From Carposina sasakii (lineage: Eukaryota > Arthropoda > Insecta > Lepidoptera > Carposinidae): 64,000 nt of DNA. The stretch covers positions 9,610,001 through 9,674,000 of the forward strand of contig CP053148.1 in the NCBI GenBank assembly GCA_014607495.2, read 5' to 3'. Every line of letters begins with the position of its first letter. Within the stretch, counting starts at the first letter, position 1. Below, piece by piece: positions 32,024 through 43,022 of the stretch. The position numbers were made by a program, and so were the translations under genes. The notes beneath the pieces are model-generated. The model made no database searches. It was not told the DNA's origin and saw only the letters and a list, made by a program, of their open reading frames with translations.

Positions 32024-32504
32024 TTTTCTTTATTTTTTTCTTTCTTATTTCTACGTCCCATGTAGGTATATTTTGTGCCTTGACATGGCTAAATTTGCAT
32101 TAAGCAATTATAACAGCATAACTGTTTATTTTAATATAAGTATTTAGACAATGCAAATGACACACAAAGAATGAGTGAGAGAGAGCGCCAGCCGACCATC
32201 AACTATAAACGGGAGTATTAGATGAATTGTGTATGTAGCTGGAAATATTCTTGAGACGTAACTAGGACTGTCATGTTCATAACTAACTCAATTGTGGATA
32301 TTTATAGAATTTTTTATTTCTATTTTTAACATTATTCTTGCACTTAACTACGCAGCAGGTATCGTTACCCACATTTATTTACCTATATATTCCGCTGTAG
32401 TAAAAAGTAACAGACAGTCCTCTGAGTTTTCCGTTTTTGGCCACCGCGGGCGCTGCGATCGATTCGTGGTTCCCCCACCTCCTGCTTTGCACCCAGCGAA
32501 TAGA

Positions 32505-32860
32505 CAAACTTTGCAACACTATATGGGACGAAAAACTCAAAGAATGAATTAAAAGGTCACCTGCAGTTACCCAAAAGTCCATAACTTGACCATGGTATCA
32601 GACGCAGTGAAGTTATGTTGATGTACTTACATTTTGCCAGCAACAAAGTGCATATCCCATAGCAAAATTTTCTTTATATGGGACGAAAATCTTATATCTC
32701 ATAATCAATATATAGTAAAGTTTGTTCATAGAACATTCACTTTGTTGTTGGTAAATTTAAATCTGGTTCCTTAGTCAATAAGGTTAACTGCAGCACCAGA
32801 AAGTCCATAAGTTGACTAATAAACCAGATACATATACCCAAAGTAATTTTTACCCGACTG
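32505..32860. repeat. Repeat shared with 31.1-31.5 kb, with inverted part
   Basis: 32520-32650 is in the direct orientation ('tatgggacgaaaaac', 'ggtcacctgcagttacccaaaagtccat'). 32700-32760 carries the inverse of 'ccaacaacaaagtgaatgttctatgaac', and 32780-32830 again repeats the 'ctgcagcaccagaaagtcc' block. Confidence 0.7.
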
Positions 32861-34331
32861 TGCCAGTTTAGGTTAGGTTAGTTGTCAGGTTTGCCAAAAC
32901 GCTCTGAATGTAGCTCTACTCAGACCCTGGCTCAAACATTGTTATTATGTGTCATTATTTTTCATTATGTATCAAAATGTTACATCTATTTATAACTGCA
33001 ATATCTACCAACTGCTCAGGGGTAGACATTTACTGTTTGCGAATGTACCTATAGATAGACATAGCTTTGATTTGTACGTCGTCGTTCGCAATTCGAAAGG
33101 GACTTAGAATTACTAACTCTGTCTCTACAAAATCGTTTCTTATATATAATAGCTAATGCGAATGTGCTGGCGATTCATATTTAATAATGTCCATAACTTT
33201 TAACTCTATTTCCTTATTCTACTAATCTGAAATAACAAAATAGAAAACTGATCCATATGGTTTATTGAATAATGAAGTAAATGTATGTCATAATGCCATT
33301 TGGTATCGACAAAGTAAAATAGCGCCACCTGACTGTTGGTATTGAGAGAAACAGAACCTTTGTAGCATAGTGAATCGTAATAAAAGAGGCCCTAATCGAT
33401 TACAGGGTGGTTGTGGGGGACACTCTCATTTTGGGGCCCGATGGTAGCTGCGACGGCGCTATTGAACTCTTTAAACGGATGCAGTCCCAGTTACCTACAA
33501 AAAGATATCGTGTAGATCAATGATGAAAATCTGCATAAGCATTATATAGGTATATTGATAAAAATAATCAATATGTAGTTAAATTGTGCATCCGATGTAG
33601 ATGATACTGGATCTATTGAGCTACAAGTTGATTTGTCTTTAGGTACTTGACAAAATCTACTTACTTATGTACCTACAATTTATCTAGATCATAAACGATA
33701 GCATGAGATTTTTAAAGATCTGATGTAGCCAAAGCAAATGAGCAAAATTAGACCAAATAATTCTTGTATGTAGTTTAACAAAATATGCTTTGAAGTGTCA
33801 TACCGACTTAATATCCAGGGGGTGGAGGGTGAAATAATGGTTGAAGTGGTTAGAATTAAGAGATCTTATCATACTTAGTACCTTAGAACAGCATTAAAAT
33901 TATCGTAATTCTGAACTCTTATTTTTAATTCTGTAGAACAACGACATCTGTTATTTTTTTACATATCAGAAATTACAAACCTTTTTGGCCGGATGCATCT
34001 ATTTTACAATACGCGTCTACAATAAAAAAAAGGTTAAGTAGGCGCTATTTATTTACAAAAATTATCTAATTTCGTTGCCCATGCTTTAAACATCTCAGTT
34101 TGTATAGGTATGTTTTAAAATGTACGATTTGATTTTGTATAGATTTTGATAGTAAATAAAAATATTTTATAATTACATTAAGGGAACATTGTTTTTACTA
34201 GTAACATCTAGAAACGTCAGAATTCTACGGAATCAAAAATCAGAGTAGGTACTCGTATAGGTTTGAAATATTTGAAGATACTTTCCTTTGAGGTAAGTAG
34301 GTGCAGAAACTACTTACATTTTCTTCAAACT
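32861..34331. other. No feature recognised
   Basis: AT-rich intergenic sequence. It has no ORF, promoter or repeat pattern that I can defend. Confidence 0.55.
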
Positions 34332-34342
34332 ACTTTAAAATT

Positions 34343-34448
34343 AATGACCATGGGCAAAACCCCCCTGTGGCAGTAGCCTTGTGGCGTGCCCTGGGACAGG
34401 CCTACGTCCAGCAGTGGACTGCAAGAGGCTGAAGACGACGACGAGACG
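34343..34448 (+). mobile_element. 106-bp LINE tail with 11-bp target duplication
   Basis: It contains 'cagtagccttgtggcg', 'ggcctacgtccagcagtggactgcaagaggctg' and ends in a (GACGAC)n-like run. The word ACTTTAAAATT flanks it at 34332-34342 and 34449-34459, so this severely 5'-truncated copy was placed by target-primed reverse transcription. Confidence 0.88.
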
Positions 34449-34459
34449 ACTTTAAAATT

Positions 34460-35218
34460 GCTCTAGAATGGATTTTTATCTACAAATTGAAAAATAAAAA
34501 AAATAAACTCCGATTATCATCAACAATTTTGTTTTTCCATTATTTTCCATCGTATCGTTTCGGCCACTTTTTCTATCATATTTATTAATGTAATCGAAAG
34601 CCTAAAAGTTGAGTTTAAGGTTAAAAATGACCTAATATCCATACACACTTTCATCCTTTATTTCAACCCCTTACAGCTCTTTTTTCGCACAACAATTATT
34701 TTCTTATTAAATAGTTATTTTCGCATTTATAATGTTAGCAAGGAGTAAGGATATTGGTATACCAATTTTCAGAGTTACACGAATTATTATCTGATCGACG
34801 ATTTTCGGGCTGATTTGTTAGGCTAGCATAATTGAAATCTGGTTTAGTAGAACTTATTTACGGCACAATTAATTTACGAGTAACTGTTGCGAAATTAAAA
34901 TTGCGAAGGTATTTTGCTAATTTATGTACATCTCAAATAGGGGGTAACGAAAGATTTGTCCGCGTTTCAGATTCATCGGAACCATCACTGTGGAATTATT
35001 CGCGTACCTAACTCTTACAGAATATTAAGGTGTAATGGAGAATTACTATATGCGGCGAAGAAAACATACTAAACATTTGCTATAAAAGGTAATTACTCAA
35101 TTTCCATTTTCCTACTCGTTAGTTTCATAATGCGAATAAAACTGGGTAATTTAGTACTGTATTACTTACTAATTATTCAAATTTTCATACCTATACCGAT
35201 AATACATATATACATACA
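34460..35218. other. No feature recognised
   Basis: AT-rich, without coding or repeat signature; a short 'tacatacata' run precedes the SINE-like repeat. Confidence 0.55.
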
Positions 35219-35322
35219 TATAATCACGCATTTATCCCTTACGGGGTAGGCAGAGCACCAAGGGCCGATAGAACCACATGGTGCCACTTCTGACCAATGT
35301 TGAGGGTATATTTAAGATTGTA
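35219..35322 (+). repeat. SINE-like repeat, second copy
   Basis: About 100 bp nearly identical to 27314-27415 ('cccttacggggtaggcagagcaccaagggcc'), including the shared flanking 'tata'. Confidence 0.8.
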
Positions 35323-35820
35323 CAAGTTATATTTATTATAGCGTTATTCCAATTTAGTTAAGTAGGGGATTTATTATTCAACTTATTTACTTGTACTTCG
35401 ATACTTCAATCAAATCTATACTTTACAGCTATTCTATGAATGTAATAAAATGTTTCACACACTAGTTTATAGCTCTATTCTGTCATCGAATCGGCAATCA
35501 CATCTTTTTTTATAGAATTCCTTCTGTTATCTATAATTCCACGTCTATCGCCTTTTATCTTCTACTGCAAATATAATTTGCGCCTTTTTTGTGTAACTTC
35601 TTCAATACTTTTTGCCACATGGAGCAGCACGTACCATTTTTTTAGTTGCCACCGACATGGTAAGTGTCATAGCGTCGTTTCAAAAGGCCCATCTGGCGGA
35701 CTTAATGGCCTCACACCTTGAGGACCTGATAGGTGCTAGCGAGAGTATTGAATGTCTAACCAATCTAGTTAATTTGCCGCGGTAATAAATATCACAGACA
35801 TCTTATATGGGGCTTCGTGT
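35323..35820. other. No gene recognised
   Basis: AT-rich at first. From 35640 it is more balanced in composition ('gacatggtaagtgtcatagcgtcg...'), but without an ORF or a paired splice site that I could follow. Confidence 0.45.
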
Positions 35821-35962
35821 GTCATCGACTTTTGGTAAACAAGGAAGTTGTAGCGATTCGTGCGTTTTGTAAAATATTATAAAAAATATTTTTAGCATCT
35901 CTTACTATATTTCTTGAAACGCACGAATCCCGACTAACTTGCTTGTTTACAAAAAATCGACG
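35821..35962. repeat. Imperfect long hairpin, arms about 50 bp
   Basis: 35821-35870 and 35909-35962 are inverted copies with several mismatches, sharing 'gattcgtgcgttt' and 'gtaaacaag'. The AT-rich loop is about 40 bases. It may be a small foldback or MITE; no coding content. Confidence 0.75.
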
Positions 35963-36399
35963 ACGCCCGAACCGCGACCAGTCTATATCTGTCGCAAGAG
36001 TATCAACCGATACAATCGGCATTGGTTCCCGCGGCGACTGTGTGAAGCCGTGGTACCGATATATCTCTCCAACTCTCCAACAACAACGGCGACGCGCTTC
36101 TGAAAGTAGATGTCAAAAATACCTGCAACTCCGTTGACAGGAGAACATTATTGACGTAACAAGTAAAAGATAAAGTTCCAGACTTTTTCCTGTTCCCGCC
36201 AAAGTGCTGAGGCCAAAATTCAAAACCAACCATCCCATCATTAAAAATTTGCAATCAAAATTTAACGTATAGTGTTTAGGCCAAGTTAATATGATAGCGC
36301 ATTCTTGTATGAAGCGTTTTTGGGCAAGTCTAAAATTGTTATATGTACTTATCTCGAAAAAAATTACGCTAGCAAAGGTATTCTTTCGCCAAAGTATTC

Positions 36400-36775
36400 G
36401 TTATTGTGTGATCGCGTGATCAGATTCCACCGAGATAATGTATATAATAATGTCCACTCTGATCACATTAACTGCAAAGTGTTATAGAAAATAAGAATTT
36501 TTTGGATTTCTTTTTACCAGAAAATGTATAGTGATTGTTACTGACATTTTCTACTTATTGTTTGGACTAGATAACATAATATTTCTTCTGATCTGAGTAG
36601 ACATAATTATATACGTTGTCTCTGTAGAATCTGCTCACGCGATCGGATTGTACTTTTTATTCGTTAGAATTGAGGCGAAACTGATTGTGATCAGACTGTA
36701 CCCAAAAATATGATCAGTTTCCACTCATAACTGATCATATGATCAGAGTGGATTAAACCAGTGATGGATTTTCAG
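36400..36775. repeat. Inverted repeat with clustered TGATCA words
   Basis: 36410-36466 and 36588-36644 are inverted copies with about 57-bp arms ('gatcgcgtgatcagattcc' against 'ctgctcacgcgatc'). A second inverted set around TGATCA/TGATCAT lies at 36680-36760. The structure suggests a non-autonomous transposon, but its ends are not defined. Confidence 0.7.
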
Positions 36776-37869
36776 ACGAGTTCTGTGAGTCCGAACTAAA
36801 AAAGTACTAGCATAGTGGTCAACCTCTTAGGAGATTAAACATGTTCCGCCAAATAATCATTTTTTTAAAAGACACACAGTTTTTTGTTGTTAGAAAATCT
36901 TTCGTTCGCTAATGCTTGCTTTGGGTGAGTTTTAGCATTACATAATACTAAAAGTGAAAATTCAATCCAATTCGTAATATGAGAGGTCATTAAAACATTT
37001 CAAGTAAATAGAGCTCTAAAATCTGATTTTACTCGAAACGTATGACATTAATTAGGATCTTAGTTACGTTCTAGGTATTTTTTAGCATTATGAATAATGT
37101 CTCTTTATAACGCAATAAAAACTCATGATTTATGACCATCTTATTTATAAATGCCTTGTTTTCGCTGTAGATACGCCAAATAAGTATTTATTTTACGTCT
37201 CAATGTTTCTCGCTTGATCTATAATATTCAGGAGAGGGGAAAACAGCTATAATTTATACTGAAAGGGACAGATGTTCTAGATCTTTAGAGGGACAGAGTA
37301 AGCAGATACCGCTTGGGCCCCTGCTGCCGCAGCCCTACACAAATTATATTATGCGACTCCACGTGACCATTTTACCTCTTTTGTAGTAATCGATGAAAAA
37401 AACGTTGTCTATTCAATATAATAATTGTTCTAATGGTTCCAGTTTTAGTAACTATGACTTTAATGAATCAGCAGGCGTAACATGCGGTGAATGAGAGATA
37501 TTATCTCGCATCTAAACAAAACGTCTAATCCATAGAGCTAAAAATATCTGTCTCTCCTTCCCACACTATGCGACGCCTTCTGGTCTGGATGCTAGAATAA
37601 TAGGAATAGGACACATCTAGATACGAGGTAGCGTGTCAAACCAAAGTTTCAGTTAGCAGAACTGACAAGCAGCACCGTGTGTAATTTTACCAAAGTGGCT
37701 CCAAATGGTTCGTATTTGGAGCCACTTTAAACACCCTCATAATTCAAAAACTGTTTCACGTAAACTTCTTAAATTGACTCACATATTATTAAGTACTATT
37801 TGGTAAACTAGATGGCGTTACTGGAATAATTAGAACGCGATATCAAGTTCTACTTTCTCTTAAGTACGT
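36776..37869. other. No gene; short repeats
   Basis: 37550-37620 repeats at 39250-39312 ('cccacactatgcgacgccttctggtctgg', then 'gctagaataatagga'). A perfect hairpin lies at 37692-37728. Otherwise unassigned. Confidence 0.55.
37692..37728. repeat. Perfect 15-bp hairpin
   Basis: AAAGTGGCTCCAAAT (37692-37706) and its exact reverse complement (37714-37728) flank the 7-base loop GGTTCGT. It is too short for a typical microRNA precursor and is followed by a moderately A-rich stretch. Confidence 0.9.
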
Positions 37870-38530
37870 ACAACGAGTCAGTATTGATTCGGGGTTGCGC
37901 GTTCGCAATACCGCCATTCCTTCTTTTTCTTCTCTTTCCTCTTTTTTCGCGAACTGGCCGGCGGCAGTGGTAATACCGGGGATCGACTAGACCGGCCCAC
38001 GTCCCCCCGGCCCAGTGTTGCCAGGTCATACATTGCGAAATTATCTCATATTTGTTGCAAAATTATCGTAGATTTGACAAAAATATCGTAGAATTTGAAC
38101 GAATTAACGTGCGATACCTAATTTTAATTTTTATGGCATGGCACTCAAAATAATCGTAGATCTACAATAATTATCGTGCATCTGGCAACGCTGCCCCGGC
38201 CAGCCGCATTTTTCCCTTCCCAAATGGGTCAGATTCTCTGACCTATGTGGCCCCCTTTAATGCCACTAAGTTACCAGCGCGTTGTCGCGCGTCGAGAATT
38301 TTGTCCGGGCACGAGGGTTGCCCCAAGGCCCGCAACCCGAAGCGTATTTTTGCGCTAAGGACGACCACGTCCTTGCGTGAGTATGTACGTGCATGTTGTG
38401 GCTGGGCTGGGATGATGTATGTATATACATTCACTAGTCACTAGCGCTCCACTTTTCTTACTGCTCGCTCTGATGACTATCGATCAAGCGAGCATGCTCG
38501 TTCTCTTTCGACAGTTGGAGCTGCTTCTTT
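37870..38530. promoter_or_regulatory. GC-rich island, candidate promoter region for frequenin
   Basis: This stretch is much richer in G+C and CpG than its surroundings ('gaactggccggcggcag', 'cgcgttgtcgcgcgtcgag', 'tatcgatcaagcgagcatgctcg'). It lies about 1.1-1.8 kb before the frequenin 5' UTR exon. The exon at 39551 starts with a splice acceptor, so an upstream exon and promoter must exist, and this island is the nearest candidate. No TATA box or clear initiator decides it. A hAT-type MITE sits inside it. Confidence 0.3.
38013..38193. mobile_element. 181-bp hAT-type MITE with 8-bp target duplication
   Basis: The ends CAGTGTTGCCAG and CTGGCAACGCTG are near-perfect inverted repeats of the hAT type. 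CCCCGGCC lies on both sides (38005-38012 and 38194-38201), a perfect 8-bp target duplication as hAT transposases make. The interior is AT-rich with repeated 'atcgtaga' words and no coding capacity. Confidence 0.95.
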
Positions 38531-39062
38531 TATTATGGATAATTTACTTAGGTACTAATAATTTATGTATATGTTACGGGCAACGTGATTAACTGGGTAT
38601 TATTAATAAGAGCGATGGGAAAATTGATTAATTTATCACTTTGATCGACCATTATTATTAATGCCTATGGCCCGAGGTCAATGTAATAAGGGATATAACT
38701 ACCTATATATATCGTAACATAGTTATATGAAAGCGATTAAAAACGGTCGAAGTTTAGTGATATACTTATATTACTAGATTAAGTTTAGTGAAATAGCTTA
38801 TCGGCGGATAAGATAAATATGAGAACTAGCCAAATTAGACCTCAGGCTACAATATATTATCCTAAGTTATGAGATGAAATTATATTTTATGTTGTTATAA
38901 ATAAATTTCAGGACTGACCATTGAACTTTTTTCTGTAGTTTCTGTAAATTGGTGGATTTCTATAAATAAAATAAGAAAATAAAAAAATCGGCACCCATTT
39001 AGATATCACTTCTTTTGTCTTTGGAACTTAACTCTCATTTCACATTTATGTTTTTGATGAGA

Positions 39063-39238
39063 TTCTATTACAAAATCTATCGGTTTTGCAGCTGATATTC
39101 AAAAGCATTATGTCTTCATTGGTACGGCTATATTTTTTGCATAATCTTCGTATTTATGAATGTTAGGTTAGTTACGTGCGTTATTCTTCGGACTGCCTGA
39201 AATACATTCGCACTAAAAAATATTCCTAATATTAATTA
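39063..39238 (+). repeat. Direct duplication upstream of frequenin, unit 1
   Basis: 'cggttttgcagctgatattc', 'gtcttcattggtacggctatatttttt', 'gttaggttagttacgtgcgttatt' and 'cggactgcctgaaatacatt' follow in order here and again at 39330-39492. The second unit has a longer T-run and several substitutions. Confidence 0.85.
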
Positions 39239-39329
39239 GTCATAGTTACTCTCGCCGTACCCACACTACGCGATGCTTTCTGGTCTGGAGGCTAGAATAA
39301 TAGGACACATTCTACCTATACTTAGAAAA

Positions 39330-39492
39330 TACATTGGTTTTGCAGCTGATATTCTATATCATTCTGTCTTCATTGGTACGGCTATATTTTTTTTTTTTTA
39401 CATAATTCGTATTTATGAAAGTTAGGTTAGTTACGTGCGTTATTTTTCGGACTGCCTGAAATACATTAAAAAATATTCCTAATATTAATAAC
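39330..39492 (+). repeat. Direct duplication upstream of frequenin, unit 2
   Basis: Second unit of the pair, ending about 60 bp before the splice acceptor of the frequenin exon. Confidence 0.85.
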
Positions 39493-39656
39493 ATAAAACC
39501 CGTTGCAAAAGTTTAGTGTACATATTCAATGTTTTTGTTTATTTTTTCAGGTGCAGTGTCGGTGTGTGAGTGTGTAATATGTAAAGCAAGCTTAGATTAG
39601 TGTTTGTTTGAAAGCACACTTAGTGTGAGTGAACCAGTTTAAGTAAAGTACCAAAG

Positions 39657-39720
39657 ATGGGGAAGAAGAATTCAAAATTGAAACAGGATACTATTGACCG
39701 TCTAACAACTGCGACCTACT
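39657..39720 (+). CDS. Frq: First coding exon of frequenin / neuronal calcium sensor 1
   Basis: The exon spans 39551-39720. It starts after a pyrimidine-rich acceptor (attttttcag), has 106 bases of 5' UTR, then ATG at 39657 and ends at a donor GTGAGTAC at 39721. It encodes MGKKNSKLKQDTIDRLTTAT-Y plus one base of the next codon. This matches the start of insect frequenin, whose next residues are the helix before the first EF hand. Gly2 with a following KKNSK is the N-myristoylation signal. Frequenin is a membrane-attached EF-hand calcium sensor that tunes synaptic release, calcium channels and PI4-kinase. One difference from the Drosophila sequence I remember is Ala for Asp in DTY. No later exon with EF-hand loops is present in the remaining 24 kb, so the next intron is long and the rest lies beyond the window. 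Confidence 0.93.
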
Positions 39721-41083
39721 GTGAGTACCTACTTAGTTGTTGTTTGTAAAAAAAAATTTAATGCCCTAATCAACTTTACTTCTTATTTGAATTTATTGCT
39801 TTGTGTTAGTTTTTCAGTAACCTCAAATTATAATAAGGTGTAAAAGTAGGGCTTGTTGAGTAAGATTTTGTTTCTACATGACATCAGATAACTTTCTAGC
39901 ATTAGGGGCCGTGTTATGGTCTCGTCTTGGCAACACTTTCAAGTACCTACATGATATTTTTTTAACCATTGGCGACTTTTTATAATATTCAAATGAGCCA
40001 AAACTCGAGAGGCTTATTGTAGACCCTTCACTCCACTGTACCTTCTATCTCAATCATCAAACCTTTTTATTATTAAATTTCGGCACCATCAGACGCTCGT
40101 TGCCATATATAATTCATGGGTAGCTAGTACCAATATGGTCTGTAAAAAAGACAGAGTAGGTACTCGTGCTTATTCTATTTTGAAAGTTGCCCTCGATTTC
40201 TCCAGGATCCCATAATGAGATCCTGGTGTTTAAAAATATGAGACCAATTTGATAGTAGGTTTAAAACAAAAACATTTTAGAATTCTGTGGTTTTATAAAC
40301 GCATTCATAACCTACGAAGCCATTTTAACCGAATCAAGTAAATACGAATTTGTCATGAGTATTTAATAATTACCATCATGGTAAGAAATTGCAACAAGAA
40401 AGTAATTGGTTTTCAATTAGAAAAAAAAAAAACATATTCACAGATAACTAACGTTTCGCAGAATTTTACTTCGCCAAAAAATCATTTTCCAGCTTATTAT
40501 ATAATTAAGTTTTATTTCCCAACCTCAACGTTACCAACTGTACGTTTGGTCTGCTTTTCATAATGACACTTTTCAAAATGCCAAGTCAAGTAGCAGAATG
40601 TTTTAGTTTGCATAATATTCATTTAGTGGTTGATTGTTTAACAATGCTTTTTTGTCCCAATTTTCTTATACAAGTAGTTATTGTTTTTTTTTCTGTACTT
40701 TAATGTGACCTTACCTCACTTAAGTGTTTCCTTTTACAAAAGTTCGATTTGTTTCAGATTGTCAGTTGGTCATTGTTTAGCTATATTCATTAAAAAAAAC
40801 CAAGTGTCATTATAATAAACACGTTGGGTCATCAGCACAGCTAAACTAACAATTTCAAGAGTTCAGCAATACTATAGATAAAACATACGTTTCGTTACAC
40901 ACATTTCAACACTTCCCCATAACGAAACATAACAAAATAAACAAACTTTCTATAAGCGGAATAACTAAACACGTTTCGTTACACACATTTCAACAATTAT
41001 AATAATCGGCTTAACAATAATTCTACCAAATGAAACGTTGTCATACAACAATTTTAACCTGCGACAACCTACACCCACCAATG
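39721..41083. other. Start of the long frequenin intron; nothing else recognised
   Basis: AT-rich intronic DNA. Small inverted or tandem words ('aaacgtttcgttacacacatttcaac' at about 40884-40910 and 40972-40998) repeat, but no gene or known element is visible. Confidence 0.55.
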
Positions 41084-41473
41084 CTATTGATACAGGTCCT
41101 CGCTACCAAACAATGACATCTTTAACAACATAGAGAAACCTTTTAGGTCGTGCTCATCGCTTACGTTCGTACATTCTTTATACACTTCCACAGCATTCAA
41201 AGGGGCATCAAGTACCTCGGCTTCACGTTTAGCCGGAGAAAATTGCTGTGCAAGCCGCAAAGTCTCCGCTCGGCGCGACCGGGCAGCAAAATATGCTTGC
41301 AAACGTGGGATTTCAAACATTAGTAGACACTGGAAAAAGGTCTTCAATTAGCTTCCTATTTGCTTCAGCTTGGGCCTTAGCGAAGTTCTCTAGCAAAGTG
41401 AGGTGGCCCTTCGACAAAGAGCCACTCTCCACTTCATATTCCTTTTTACTTCGGGATTCTTCTTGGGGTTCGT
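41084..41473 (-). pseudogene. Coding-like remnant with one frame break, unassigned
   Basis: On the minus strand SKKEYEVESGSLSKGHLTLLENFAKAQAEANRKLIEDLF (about 41460-41340) shifts frame near 41340 and continues as EIPRLQAYFAARSRRAETLRLAQQF to SLFGSEDLYQ and a stop at 41084. The charged, helix-rich composition looks like real protein, perhaps a transposon-encoded or processed-gene fragment. I do not recognise it. Confidence 0.4.
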
Positions 41474-41670
41474 GAACATACTATGTTCACGATGTTTAAT
41501 TAATATTATTATTATGTAATTAAAATTAATATGATTAATTAAACATCGGGATTCTTCTTGGGGTTCGTGAACATACTATGTTCACGAACCCCTGATACTT
41601 CGTTTAAAATCAAATGTTTAATTAATATTATTATTATGTAATTAAAATTAATATGATTAATTAAACATCG
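41452..41670. repeat. Duplicated palindromic block
   Basis: Two kinds of palindrome alternate. 'ggggttcgtgaacat' and its inverse flank 3 bases at 41559-41591; the first copy, near 41466, has lost its right half. 'gatgtttaattaat' and its inverse enclose an AT-rich loop at about 41491-41547 and again at 41611-41668. The whole set is a tandem duplication of about 110 bp. Confidence 0.85.
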
Positions 41671-42112
41671 TGCCATGAGTTAGGCGCCAGTGTGATGATG
41701 GATTAAGAAAATTAAATATGACCTTGGTTACCGGTGTCGGGCTAAACTATTATATTCATTTCTTCATGTTTTTATTGAAAATTAAATTAACAATACTTGC
41801 GGCAATATTTTGATAAGCAAATATTTTTCTCTTTTAATCGTAAATGTTTGTAACAATGAAATATTATTCAATAAACAGATGGGACAACGTGTGGGATAAA
41901 ATGTCTCTGCAATCACTCGTCAAAGATTGAAGTATCTATCCACCCAGATTTGGACTTTGACATTCTTGAACCCGAAGGATCTTGAAAAAGACAATCTGAC
42001 CACAGTTTCTTCTCTTTGAAAATAAAAAAGAAGGTAAAACTTTGCACAAAATACCATGGTGTAGCAGGACTTGCTAGTATTTTTTACTATTTTGGGATGT
42101 CTTCAAAAACGT

Positions 42113-42310
42113 TTATTTTCCTGGATCGTCATGGAATTCTGACTCATCCATATTATAAAGGTTTTCCGGTTGCATCCCTTCTATTTCCGTTTCAAATTTT
42201 TTAAATAATTTCTCTATCATTTCTCGAGAGACTATTGCCCTCTTACGAATACTAAAGGGTATGTTATGGACTATTTTATCTTTTGAATGTATATTTTGTC
42301 CTAAAAACAA
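42113..42310 (-). pseudogene. Fragment of a pogo/Tigger-like DDE transposase
   Basis: The minus-strand frame ends with IEKLFKKFETEIEGMQPENLYNMDESEFHDDPGK. The phrase YNMDESxFxxDPGK is the first catalytic Asp region of pogo/jerky-type transposases in insects. Only about 65 residues are readable, and no ends of the element were found. Confidence 0.6.
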
Positions 42311-42349
42311 TGTACCCCACTTGTAGCCTGGCAGGTTATTTTTAAATAG

Positions 42350-42955
42350 ATACTTCGTTTAAAATCAAAGTTATTTGGAAATAGCTTGCATGTATACGTA
42401 AAGTAATGTTTTCTGCTAGATATGCTATATTTTATTTACTTTAATTTAGTAATTTAATTTAATCTTTGGGGGAGGCCTATGTCCAACAGTGGACTTCTCA
42501 GGGCTGTAGATGATGATGATGAGTAATTTAATTTAGTTCGTGTGCGTGCATGGTTTTATATGCAGGTAAGCTGAGTAAAACTTGAGTCGCAATGCGGTAA
42601 TTTGCAATCATATAGACCATACTTTTGGGTGGGATCTAGGGCGTGCAACCCGGTTATTAGGTTAATTGAAAAATCCGGTAAACCGCCTAGATTATTATTC
42701 GGTTTCTTCCTATTTGAGAAACCGGTTTTTTTTTTAGTTTTTCAGTTATTTGCTTTTTCATTCAAATGTCTAATTTCACAAAATAAACCACGTAAAAACT
42801 AGGCTGTATGAGCCAAGAATCTTTTGCTAATTTAAAAAGTTACAATGTCATCAGGCAATGTGGTGACGGGTGTCGTAAAATTGTCGAATATTAGGCTGTA
42901 TGGACATGAGTTTCCTCTGCCTTCCTCAAACATAAAGTCAAAGTAATAAAAAAAA
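42350..42955 (+). repeat. Diverged copy of the foldback arm repeat, split by a LINE tail
   Basis: 'aatagcttgcatgtatacgtaaagtaatgttttctgctagat', 'gtgtgcgtgcatggttttatatgcaggta' and 'ggctgtatggacatgagtttcctctgccttcct' correspond to the left arm at 43073-43410. It ends in an A-run near 42945-42955. A 60-bp LINE tail interrupts it at 42462-42521. Confidence 0.75.
42462..42521 (+). mobile_element. 60-bp LINE tail with 14-bp target duplication
   Basis: 'ggggaggcctatgtccaacagtggac' followed by (GAT)n is the common tail. AGTAATTTAATTTA flanks it at 42448-42461 and 42522-42535. Removing it restores the repeat seen in the foldback arm. Confidence 0.9.
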
Positions 42956-43022
42956 AAGTTGTGTGCGGGCACTGTACATTGAGAAAGAATTGGTTTTATT
43001 TTATTTGTGCTTTAATAAGCTA

